From: CAZIVP01 sp964542915
GTDB taxonomy: Bacteria; Calditrichota; Calditrichia; Calditrichales; Calditrichaceae
Assembly: GCA_964542915.1 (NCBI GenBank)
Contig: CAZIVP010000020.1
Location: 1-56,415, forward strand
Direction of reading: 5' to 3'
Length of the DNA: 56,415 nucleotides
A program made the translations under genes and the position numbers. Below are positions 19,386-25,519 of the stretch, piece after piece; the stretch's first letter is position 1; every line of letters starts with the position of its first letter. The notes beneath the pieces were generated by a model. That model was not told the origin of the DNA. It made no database searches and saw only the letters and a program-made list of their open reading frames with translations.

Positions 19386-19925
19386 ATGCATCGGAAGATC
19401 ATTATTGTTTCATTGGCAGTGTTGTTTACAATATCATTCAGCGATTTATTGACGGCGCAGACCTGGTTGAACGAACATTTTAAAGCCCTGGAGCCGTTCA
19501 TCGGTAAAACGTGGAAGGGTAAACTTTCCGGCGGCGATACGGGTGAAGTCAAATACGACGTATCGCGATGGGAGGCTATCCTGAACGGGCAGGCTCTGCG
19601 CAATATGCACTCCATTAACGATGGCGAATACGGAGGCGAGACCATCCTCTATTGGGATAAGAAAAAGAAACAACTGGTGTATTACTATTTCACCACGGCC
19701 GGTTTTTATACCAACGGCACGATGAAAATCGATGGCGAACGTTATATCAGTCATGAATATGTTACCGGTAATAAGGATGGCATTACCGAGGTTCAAAACA
19801 TTATCGAGTGGGCGGGCGACGGACGTTTCAGCAGCAAAGCCCGGTATTTCAAAAACGGCGAATGGGTTGACGGCCACACGATCATCTATGAAGAGGCGCC
19901 CGAAGCTGAGGTGAAATTTAAATAA
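19386..19925 (+). CDS. Secreted DUF1579-like protein
   Basis: A 179-residue exported protein. The ATG at 19386 gives an immediate signal peptide (MHRKIIIVSLAVLFTISFSDLLTAQ). The in-frame upstream ATG at 19329 would read through the G9 tract and bury the signal, so I reject it. The mature part starts with LEPFIGKTWKGKL, followed by strands such as WEAILNGQALRN, GETILYWDKKKKQL, GITEVQNIIEW and FKNGEWVDGHTIIYEE. This resembles small calycin/DUF1579-like beta-barrels that report on surface or heme binding, but the match is from memory. It stands alone, 214 bases after the response regulator. Function unknown. Confidence 0.65.
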   Translation: MHRKIIIVSLAVLFTISFSDLLTAQTWLNEHFKALEPFIGKTWKGKLSGGDTGEVKYDVSRWEAILNGQALRNMHSINDGEYGGETILYWDKKKKQLVYYYFTTAGFYTNGTMKIDGERYISHEYVTGNKDGITEVQNIIEWAGDGRFSSKARYFKNGEWVDGHTIIYEEAPEAEVKFK

Positions 19926-19978
19926 ATCAAGTCACACTTGTCCGAAATAAATTGTAGATGGATACCTGAACACCGCTG

Positions 19979-20041
19979 AGGCCCACCCCCCCCGGCCCCC
20001 ACCCTGCTCGCAACAGCAGGGAGAGGGAGGCAGGTGGAGGG
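19979..20041. repeat. GC-skewed extragenic palindrome
   Basis: A C-rich run is followed by a 7-bp hairpin (CCCTGCT at 20002-20008, AGCAGGG at 20015-20021) and then a G/A-rich run. The composition differs sharply from the surroundings and resembles dispersed extragenic palindromes I recall from many bacterial genomes. Only one copy is seen here. It could also act as a terminator for the upstream gene, but there is no T tract. Confidence 0.45.
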
Positions 20042-20158
20042 TTTGAACCGGGAACAAATCATCCTTAAAATTTTGAAAAATCAACATGACTTTTTTCAAA
20101 TTCATTTAGCCTGGACCGTAATGAAATCAAGTAGCGATTGAAGCTAAGGAAGGCGTTT

Positions 20159-20509
20159 ATGGCAGCTAAACAAAACCAAATCCGCTGGGAGGATTTCCGG
20201 AGAGTCGATATCCGCGCAGGTACGATTACCGCCGCGGAACCTTTTCCGGAGGCGCGCCAACCGGCTTATAAATTATGGATTGACTTCGGTTCGCCGTTCG
20301 GTATCAAACGCTCATCGGCGCAAATTACCGAACGATATAAACCGGACGAGTTGATAGGCCGGCAGGTGTTGGCTGTGGTTAACTTTCCGGCCAAACAAAT
20401 CGGTCCTTTCATGTCCGAGGTACTGGTTACCGGCGTTCCGGATGCCGAAGGCGCAATCGTACTGGCGCAGCCGGCCCAACCGGTGCCCAACGGCGCACGT
20501 TTGGTGTAA
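20159..20509 (+). CDS. csaA: CsaA-type tRNA-binding protein
   Basis: A 116-residue protein consisting only of a tRNA-binding OB-fold of the EMAP-II/CsaA type. Signatures: WEDFRRVDIRAGTITAAEPFPEAR at the N-terminus, KLWIDFG, SSAQITERY, QVLAVVNFPAKQIGPFMSEVLV and the C-terminal GAIVLAQP. The ATG at 20159 is preceded by AAGGAAGG, which decides the start over the upstream in-frame TTG. CsaA homologs are homodimers with export-chaperone-like activity and bind structured RNA. It is monocistronic, about 60 bases before the aminopeptidase gene. Confidence 0.88.
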   Translation: MAAKQNQIRWEDFRRVDIRAGTITAAEPFPEARQPAYKLWIDFGSPFGIKRSSAQITERYKPDELIGRQVLAVVNFPAKQIGPFMSEVLVTGVPDAEGAIVLAQPAQPVPNGARLV

Positions 20510-20569
20510 AATTCTTGTTCCGGTTAAAACGAATCGGATTTTAAAAATGCCTGAATTGGTGAGACCTTA

Positions 20570-21706
20570 ATGCGCATCCTACTAACCGTCATAACGTTCA
20601 TACTCTTCTTTAAATTTAGCCTGCATTGCCAGCCAAACCGTCTTCGGGATGTCGGTATTGAAATCGGAGTGTTACACCCCGGAAGACACAATGCAATCAC
20701 TGACGTCCAGGGCGTTCGTGTGGGACATGTTACTTTAATGAAAGGCGACTCGATCCGAACGGGTGTTACCGCGATCCTTCCGCATTCAGGGAATCTGTTT
20801 CAACAAAAGACGCCGGCGGCTATTTACATCGGGAACGGATTTGGCAAACTCACTGGATACAGCCAGATTGAAGAGTTGGGTCATATTGAAACGCCGATCG
20901 TTTTAACCAATACCTTAAGCGTTCCCACCGCCGCTGATGCGCTTATCGATTATACTTTTTCGTACGAAACAAATCGGGAAGTGGTCTCCGTCAATCCCGT
21001 CGTGGGCGAAACTAATGACGGCTGGTTAAATGATATTCGCGGGCGGCATATCCGCAAGGCACATGTAATCAAAGCCATCGAAGAGGCGCACGCCGGGGCG
21101 GTAGAGGAGGGCGCCGTGGGCGCAGGAAGCGGTACGGTTTGTTTCGGCTTTAAGGGCGGCATTGGGACGGCTTCGCGCGTGTTGCCCGACACGCTGGGCG
21201 GCTGGACGCTCGGGGTATTGGTGCAGAGCAATTTCGGAGGCGTTCTGCAGGTTGCCGGCGTTCCGGTGGGCAAATGGCTTAAGCAATATTACCGGAGCGA
21301 TTTACTGGAAAATAAAACCGATGGATCATGTATGATTGTGGTTGCAACCGATGCCCCGCTCTCTTCGCGGAACTTAAAACGTCTGGCAAAACGAACCATG
21401 TTGGGTCTGGCAAGAACCGGCGGTATCGCCAGCAACGGCAGCGGCGATTACGCCATTGCGGTTTCAACGGCCGAAAATTTACGAATTCCACACCAAAGCA
21501 CTTCCAAATTCAAAAACATCAAAGTATTACGTAATGATGCAATGTCGCCTCTGTTTTTGGCGGCTATTGAGGCTACGGAAGAGGCCATTTTAAATTCATT
21601 ATTTACGGCAAAGACCGTAACAGGCAGAGCAGGACATACGGCAAAACGGTTGCCGGTACAAGAGGCACTGAAGATTTTAAAAAAGCATAACGCCATAAAG
21701 AGATAG
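20570..21706 (+). CDS. Exported DmpA-type aminopeptidase (peptidase S58)
   Basis: A 378-residue N-terminal-nucleophile peptidase of the DmpA/BapA family, which releases N-terminal D-, L- or beta-amino acids after self-cleavage at a Gly-Ser bond. The cleavage site and nucleophile are seen as DGS followed by CMIVVATDAPL, with Ser253. Other family blocks: ITDVQGVRVGHVT (about 41-53), VGAGSGTVCFGFKGGIGTASR (about 186-206), VLVQSNFGG and ARTGGIASNGSGDYAIA. A hydrophobic N-terminus (MRILLTVITFILFFKFSLHCQ) suggests export, fitting the other extracytoplasmic peptidases in the window. Length is normal. No regulator is adjacent. Confidence 0.9.
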   Translation: MRILLTVITFILFFKFSLHCQPNRLRDVGIEIGVLHPGRHNAITDVQGVRVGHVTLMKGDSIRTGVTAILPHSGNLFQQKTPAAIYIGNGFGKLTGYSQIEELGHIETPIVLTNTLSVPTAADALIDYTFSYETNREVVSVNPVVGETNDGWLNDIRGRHIRKAHVIKAIEEAHAGAVEEGAVGAGSGTVCFGFKGGIGTASRVLPDTLGGWTLGVLVQSNFGGVLQVAGVPVGKWLKQYYRSDLLENKTDGSCMIVVATDAPLSSRNLKRLAKRTMLGLARTGGIASNGSGDYAIAVSTAENLRIPHQSTSKFKNIKVLRNDAMSPLFLAAIEATEEAILNSLFTAKTVTGRAGHTAKRLPVQEALKILKKHNAIKR

Positions 21707-21869
21707 GCAGAACAAATCCGCATGGGAATACAATAGGGGCGGTACCAATACGCACCATCGGCGACGCTTGACTTTTTATATTTGTATTTATCTCCGGATT
21801 TGGGCTAAGCCAATACGGTAAACCGTATGGCGTTGTGCTGTTTAATATTCATAAATTGATGGGTCTGGC

Positions 21870-22066
21870 ACGGCCGTCCTGCCATCGGGCGGTATAATTC
21901 CGGTTCGTCGCGGATGATGCGGTCGTGAAAACGGGATTGCCAACGGAAATCCGGGTTATACATTTTGCGAATGCGTTTGGTGCAAATGGATTTGAATTGG
22001 GCGATGACGGCCCCTAACGAACCAGCCGGCAATGTATTGGGAGAGACGACCCGCCGGGTCGTCTCT
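21870..22066 (-). pseudogene. RAYT 3'-end copy 0 (degraded)
   Basis: The outermost copy of the transposase tail. From the PAGSLGAVIAQFKS region through SRFHDRIIRDEPEL it still matches the intact gene, but a 29-base deletion removes the YIRNNP tyrosine motif, and the frame runs on into unrelated sequence toward 21805. Several substitutions near the deletion show it is older than the other copy. It lies directly after palindrome 22042-22066 in the transcribed direction. Confidence 0.7.
22042..22066. repeat. REP-like palindrome 1
   Basis: Perfect 11-bp arms (AGAGACGACCC / GGGTCGTCTCT) around a 3-base GCC loop. It lies at the junction between tail copy 0 and tail copy 1. Confidence 0.8.
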
Positions 22067-22083
22067 ACGTTTCCGGTAAAACA

Positions 22084-22324
22084 TTACCCCTGATAATAGC
22101 GGCCGTCCTGCCATCGGGCGGGATTGTTGCGGATATATTCGCGAATGCGGTTTAATTCCGGTTCGTCTCGGATGACGCGATCGTAAAACCGGGATTGCCA
22201 ACGGAAATCCGGGTTATACATTTTGCGAATGCGTTTGGTGCAAATGGATTTGAATTGGGCGATGACGGCCCCTAACGAACCAGCCGGCAATGTATTGGGA
22301 GAGACGACCCGCCGGGTCGTCTCT
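22084..22324 (-). pseudogene. RAYT 3'-end copy 1
   Basis: A tail copy nearly identical to the last part of the intact transposase gene, including SLGAVIAQFKSICTKRIRK, YIRNNPARW and the terminal YYQG stop. It is entered through palindrome 22300-22324, which reads in the same frame (VETTRRVVS). It lacks the N-terminal domain with the HxH motif and begins about 18 bases after the stop codon of the intact gene, so it cannot make an active transposase. Confidence 0.75.
22300..22324. repeat. REP-like palindrome 2
   Basis: Same 11-bp arms and GCC loop as palindrome 1. It lies between tail copy 1 and the stop codon of the intact transposase gene. Confidence 0.8.
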
Positions 22325-22341
22325 ACGTTTCCGGTAAAACA

Positions 22342-22875
22342 TTACCCCTGATAATAGCGGCCGTCCTGCCATCGGGCGGGATTGTTGCGGATATATTCGC
22401 GAATGCGGTTTAATTCCGGTTCGTCTCGGATGACGCGATCGTAAAACCGGGATTGCCAACGGAAATCCGGGTTATACATTTTGCGAATGCGTTTGGTGCA
22501 AATGGATTTGAATTGGGCGATGACGGCCCCTAACGAACCAGCCGGCAATGTTTTGGTAGAGACGACCCGGCGGGTCGTCTCTACGTTTGCATGATCATCA
22601 ATATTTTTTAATATGATAATCCCATGAAAATGGTTAGGCATAACCACAAATGCATCCAATTCAACATTTTGTCGGATGGTAGGTGTTTTGATCCATTCAT
22701 CGAAAACAATTTTCCCAATTTCCGAAAAAATCATTTGGGCATTCCGGATTTCACCAAACCAGCCAATGCGGTTGTGGGTGCAGATGGTCACAAAATATGG
22801 GCCGGGCGAGGCATAATCCCAACCGGTCAGCCGCGTCGATGGAACGCGGTATTTATTTTGAAATAATTCGGTCAT
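22342..22875 (-). CDS. REP-associated tyrosine transposase (RAYT, Y1/HUH family)
   Basis: A 177-residue single-strand DNA transposase of the IS200-like Y1 superfamily. The metal-binding HUH motif is His82-Phe-His84 (VVMPNHFHGIII), and the likely catalytic tyrosine is Tyr161 in YIRNNPARW. The N-terminus YRVPSTRLTGWDYASPGPYFVTICT is typical. The ATG at 22875 is chosen because homology begins there; the frame stays open upstream to 23085, but that extension is translated repeat sequence. Residues 98-107 (VETTRRVVST) are encoded exactly by a REP-like palindrome inserted in frame between the HUH block and the SLGAVIAQFKS block, where such proteins vary in length. The key residues are intact, so it may be active. 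Confidence 0.85.
   Translation of the reverse strand: MTELFQNKYRVPSTRLTGWDYASPGPYFVTICTHNRIGWFGEIRNAQMIFSEIGKIVFDEWIKTPTIRQNVELDAFVVMPNHFHGIIILKNIDDHANVETTRRVVSTKTLPAGSLGAVIAQFKSICTKRIRKMYNPDFRWQSRFYDRVIRDEPELNRIREYIRNNPARWQDGRYYQG
22556..22584. repeat. REP-like palindrome 3, inside the transposase coding frame
   Basis: Perfect 13-bp arms (GTAGAGACGACCC / GGGTCGTCTCTAC) with a GGC loop. It is read in frame on the minus strand as residues 98-107 of the transposase. Confidence 0.85.
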
Positions 22876-22882
22876 GGCGGAA

Positions 22883-22910
22883 TGTAAGCCGGGCGTTCGC
22901 CGGACGCCAG
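22883..22910. repeat. Second GC-rich extragenic repeat
   Basis: A short GC-rich block (around GGGCGTTCGCCGGACGCC) immediately upstream of the transposase start, with weak dyad symmetry (GGCGT/ACGCC). It has the look of a different REP-type element. Only one copy occurs in this window. Confidence 0.35.
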
Positions 22911-22965
22911 ATTTTTTATTTGCAGACCGAATCGATTTTGTGTTTGCCCAATGGCCGTGGTTGTG

Positions 22966-22994
22966 GTAGAGACGACCCGGCGGGTCGTCTCTAC
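22966..22994. repeat. REP-like palindrome 4
   Basis: Same 13-bp arms and GGC loop as palindrome 3. It lies upstream of the transposase gene and directly abuts the truncated Fis-type HTH frame that begins at 22997. Confidence 0.85.
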
Positions 22995-22996
22995 GT

Positions 22997-23257
22997 TTGC
23001 TGTATGACAAACCAAAAACTGAGGCGGATGAGCTGTTACAGGTGCTGCCCGGCGAGAGACAGGATAAAAATGTAAATCGATGCACTCATTCGCTCAAAGA
23101 CCGCATGGCCGATGAGGAACGCAATTATATTTATGATACGCTTCAAAAATGTGACTGGAAAATTCAGGAAACGGCGGATATGCTGAATATCGACCGCAGC
23201 TCACTCTTTAAGAAGATGAAAAAGTACGGTATTGATAAACCGGAAGAATCGGAATGA
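22997..23257 (+). pseudogene. Orphan Fis-type HTH fragment, C-terminus of a lost sigma-54 activator
   Basis: An open frame of 86 codons whose C-terminal part is a Fis/HTH_8 DNA-binding domain: ERNYIYDTLQKCDWKIQETA, then MLNIDRSSLFKKMKKYGI. This arrangement normally ends an NtrC-type activator about 450 residues long. Here the AAA+ and receiver domains are missing and the frame is cut at palindrome 4, which supplies an in-frame TAG at 22967. There is no ATG and no Shine-Dalgarno; only a TTG opens it. It is most likely the 3' remnant of an activator gene interrupted or deleted by the RAYT/REP locus. It is not a copy of the nearby 17813 gene, since the sequences differ throughout. A small expressed DNA-binding protein is less likely. 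Confidence 0.6.
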
Positions 23258-23294
23258 TGATCAAGTGAAGGGGGCTCAGTGGGAAGAAAATTTC

Positions 23295-23448
23295 ACCGCC
23301 GAGCGCATAGAGAACGCAGAGAAAACATAATGACCCACGGATTGCACGGATAACACAGATAAAGGAAAAGGACTTTTTCTAAGAATATAATAAATATTTA
23401 CTCGGCGCTCACGGCGACCTCTGCGGTTAATCGAAGGTATTCAAAACC
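23295..23448. repeat. Dispersed repeat, unit A
   Basis: First of four related units (A-D). Order inside a unit: ACCGCCGAGCGC...GCAGAG, AAAACATAATGA, CCACGGATTGCACGGATAAC, ACAGATAAAGG, an AT-rich spacer, then CGGCG...CTCTGCGGTTAAT. Parts of the ends are complementary (CTCTGCGG against CGCAGAG), so transcripts could fold. Confidence 0.7.
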
Positions 23449-23541
23449 ACTGAGGGCGCGGAGTCAGCAGAGAAAACATTATGAACCACGGATTGCACGG
23501 ATAACACAGATAAGGAAAAAGAGAATTCTTAGAGAATATAC
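23449..23541. repeat. Dispersed repeat, unit B (partial)
   Basis: A second, 3'-truncated unit in direct orientation that carries GAACCACGGATTGCACGG and ACACAGATAAGG, and ends just before the stop of the PIN toxin gene. Confidence 0.7.
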
Positions 23542-23558
23542 AAATTATTGCTAAGGAT

Positions 23559-23990
23559 TTATTCACTAGCAATAAATGGATTAATAATGCCGAGCGATTT
23601 GATGTGCTGACCGTGTTGCAAATCTTCAGAATAAAGAAATCTACAACTTGCCTTTAACGCCGATGCGATGATCAAAGAATCGTAAAAGCCGTATTGCCAT
23701 CTCTGCATAATTTGGAGTCCTTCATGATAAAGATCGATGCTCGAAAAAATTTGACATAGAGGCATAAGGATATCGTCGAGATAGCGTTGGCAATCAGAAA
23801 TCGAAAGGGGCGTATGAAATTTTCTGGTAACGACATTTATAAATTCCTGTATCACCTGATAACTTATACACCCATTGTTAGACTGTAATGCCATTTTAAT
23901 GAGATTATTGGCAATTTGCTGTTTATCTGGATTGGAATCATCAAAAGCATAAATAAAGATATTGGTATCGAGAAAATAGTTATCGTTCAT
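23559..23990 (-). CDS. PIN-domain toxin (VapC-like)
   Basis: A 143-residue PIN-domain ribonuclease, the toxin of a type II toxin-antitoxin pair. Acidic catalytic residues are visible: Asp in YFLDTNIFIYAFD near the N-terminus, Glu in VIQEFINV, and Asp in YGFYDSLIIASAL, followed by FLYSEDLQHGQ. These match the four-acid PIN site that cuts RNA. The start at 23990 overlaps the antitoxin gene by 11 bases (ATG inside AATGAACGATAA) and gives a protein that begins right at the PIN core; the longer in-frame start is unlikely. The module is flanked on both sides by the dispersed repeat. Confidence 0.85.
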   Translation of the reverse strand: MNDNYFLDTNIFIYAFDDSNPDKQQIANNLIKMALQSNNGCISYQVIQEFINVVTRKFHTPLSISDCQRYLDDILMPLCQIFSSIDLYHEGLQIMQRWQYGFYDSLIIASALKASCRFLYSEDLQHGQHIKSLGIINPFIASE

Positions 23991-24201
23991 TGAGCTCATC
24001 CCTTGTAAATTTTTTCCCGGGTTGTGCATAGCTCAACGATTTCATCAAGTCTTCATAATCAGCGCTGCTTTTTTCGGATTGTACATATTGTTTGAGCCAT
24101 AGACGAAAGGTGGCGTTGAGCGTCGTTCGATTCTTTTGGGCCTTCTGCCGTGCTTTCTCGATGAGTTCCTTTTCAGCACTCAAGGTAATATTTTTTAACA
24201 T
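23980..24201 (-). CDS. Antitoxin of the PIN toxin pair
   Basis: A 73-residue protein encoded immediately upstream of the PIN toxin and overlapping it. Its N-terminal half (MLKNITLSAEKELIEKARQKAQ, then RTTLNATFRLWLKQYV) has the ribbon-helix-helix pattern used for operator binding. The C-terminal half (YEDLMKSLSYAQPGKKFTRDELNER) is the usual toxin-binding tail. The ATG at 24201 is preceded by GGAG at good spacing, deciding against the in-frame start 15 bases upstream. Autoregulation of the pair is expected from the family, not shown here. Confidence 0.75.
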   Translation of the reverse strand: MLKNITLSAEKELIEKARQKAQKNRTTLNATFRLWLKQYVQSEKSSADYEDLMKSLSYAQPGKKFTRDELNER

Positions 24202-24216
24202 AATAACACTCCTCAC

Positions 24217-24432
24217 TAAGATTGCGTATAAAAATTTAGTGTTTCATATGGATGGACGCAAGTGTAAGAGGAAAATATGCACAATGGGCATGGAGAGTAA
24301 TAATACAGATTCTGATTTAGGAGGCCGATGGGTTGTTATTACATCCATACGCCATCTCTCCAATAATCAATCCTCTCAACGCTTCATAAGGGAGAAATAC
24401 ATGCGTAGAGATGCTAAGACGCTGAAAAAAAT
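24217..24432. other. Non-coding stretch upstream of the antitoxin
   Basis: The region between the antitoxin start and repeat unit C presumably holds the toxin-antitoxin promoter. I see no gene with coding character. An open frame runs through it on the plus strand, but it enters the repeat and has no recognisable protein features. Confidence 0.5.
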
Positions 24433-24549
24433 AATGAACCACGAATTACACAGATAACACAGATAAAGGAGAAGGACTTTCTCTAAGAATATAATAAATA
24501 TTTACACGGCGTCACGGCGCCCTCTGCGGTTAATCAAAGGAATTCAAAA
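24433..24549. repeat. Dispersed repeat, unit C
   Basis: Same order as units A and B, in the same orientation: TGAACCACGAATTACACAG, ACAGATAAAGG, CTAAGAATATAATAAATA, then CACGGCG and CTCTGCGGTTAATC. It lacks the first segment. Confidence 0.7.
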
Positions 24550-24729
24550 ACCGCCGAGCACGCTGAGAACGCAGAGAAAACATAATGAACCCGGATTGCA
24601 CGGATAACACAGATAAAGGAAAAGGACTTTTTCTAAGAATATAATAAATATTTACACGGCGTCACGGCGCCCTCTGTGGTTAATCAAAGGAATTCAAAAA
24701 CCGCCAAGCGCGCGAAGAACGCCAAGTAA
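24550..24729. repeat. Dispersed repeat, unit D plus start of a fifth unit
   Basis: A full unit nearly identical to C over the AT-rich spacer and CTCTGTGGTTAATC block, followed at about 24699 by the opening segment of another unit (ACCGCCAAGCGCGCGAAG) that stops at the end of the next gene. Confidence 0.7.
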
Positions 24730-24738
24730 GCTTTCGAT

Positions 24739-25440
24739 TCACTTTGTATGGTCTTCGAATAAGTATTCGAGCAATTGCAGGTGAGATTCGATGTTCATGG
24801 GAAGCGCCTGGGCGAAAACATCGAGGACAATCAATCCATTGACTTCGGCGTCATGGCCACCGAGCGTCCGCAAACGCTCGCAGAAGGCGTGATTCACCTT
24901 CTGAATTTCGCCATATATCTCTTTCAGTCCATCCAGTTCCCAATCAGGTGTTCCGCTGCTCTGTTTGATGAAATATTGTTTTAACAGATATGTACTTACG
25001 GAGCGATAGATGGTTTCCTCGATGGATGCAAAGGGCAGATGAAACCGTACCATCGGTTTTAATTGTCCCAGTATGGGGCAGCCGCTCGAAACCATATAAA
25101 TGCCCATAATAGAGCTCAGTATCGTCTGCATATTGGTTGTAGCGGTGTAGTTACGCTGTTCGTGTTTCACTTCCACATAGGCGGTTTCGTAGGAATAGGT
25201 CTCCTTGAACGCCGGTAAGAAATCCAGCAGGTTTTTTGCCACGGGGCAGTAAGGATGTTCGTCTGGCGAGAGGGGGCAATTGGGACACTGTTTGTTTTCG
25301 AGACGCGCCCAGGGATCGGCGCCGTCATTATTGGGGGACTGGTATTGCAGAGTGCGTCTGTCCAGTTCGATGGGAATGTCAATACGACGATTATCCGGGA
25401 AGGTGATCCTATAGTGGAAAGAAATGTTGTTTCGTTGCAT
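24739..25440 (-). CDS. Conserved Cys-rich protein (DUF6901-like, from memory)
   Basis: A 233-residue cytosolic protein I recognise only as a conserved family of unknown function, possibly DUF6901. An N-terminal beta-rich part (SFHYRITFPDNRRIDIPIEL) is followed at about residues 52-66 by a compact cluster CPNCPLSPDEHPYCP with three Cys and one His, which could bind metal. Then comes SSIMGIYMVSSGCPILGQLKPMVRFHLPFA, a conserved-looking core with another Cys and His, and a helical C-terminus (SVSTYLLKQYF through LDVFAQALP). It precedes no obvious partner; the MetH-reactivation gene is 79 bases upstream on the same strand. No catalytic role can be assigned. Confidence 0.6.
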   Translation of the reverse strand: MQRNNISFHYRITFPDNRRIDIPIELDRRTLQYQSPNNDGADPWARLENKQCPNCPLSPDEHPYCPVAKNLLDFLPAFKETYSYETAYVEVKHEQRNYTATTNMQTILSSIMGIYMVSSGCPILGQLKPMVRFHLPFASIEETIYRSVSTYLLKQYFIKQSSGTPDWELDGLKEIYGEIQKVNHAFCERLRTLGGHDAEVNGLIVLDVFAQALPMNIESHLQLLEYLFEDHTK

Positions 25441-25519
25441 AAAACGCCTTTATTCTATTGTTCAAGTGCTTACGTATCATTCTTATCGACCCGATTTTTC
25501 AAATATGAAATGAACTTGA

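Larger units (their letters stand above)
21870..23004 (-). mobile_element. RAYT/REP locus with amplified transposase 3' ends
   Basis: The locus has one intact RAYT gene on the minus strand, four copies of a REP-like palindrome with arms AGAGACGACCC/GGGTCGTCTCT, and two additional copies of the gene's 3' portion lying in tandem beyond its stop. The copy nearest the gene repeats with an exact 258-base period (for example, the same CCGGTAAAAC occurs at 22073 and 22331). The farthest copy (from about 21870) has a 29-base deletion. The palindromes separate the copies, so the amplified unit is palindrome plus gene tail. Confidence 0.8.

Noticed and set aside
21813..21828. Short palindrome ATACGGT-AA-ACCGTAT as an operator
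   Set aside because: It lies outside any promoter context, just beyond the degraded transposase copy, and occurs once.
22876..23085. N-terminal extension of the transposase upstream of 22875
   Set aside because: The extension is translated from palindrome 4 and neighbouring repeat sequence and is not part of the transposase fold.
21707..23257. CRISPR array suggested by regularly spaced identical palindromes
   Set aside because: Only four palindromes occur, their spacing is 230-410 bases, the sequences between them are transposase tails and the gene itself, and there are no cas genes.
23295..24729. CRISPR-like or retron-like reading of the dispersed repeats
   Set aside because: The units are long, the spacers are repeats themselves, and no reverse transcriptase or Cas protein is encoded nearby.
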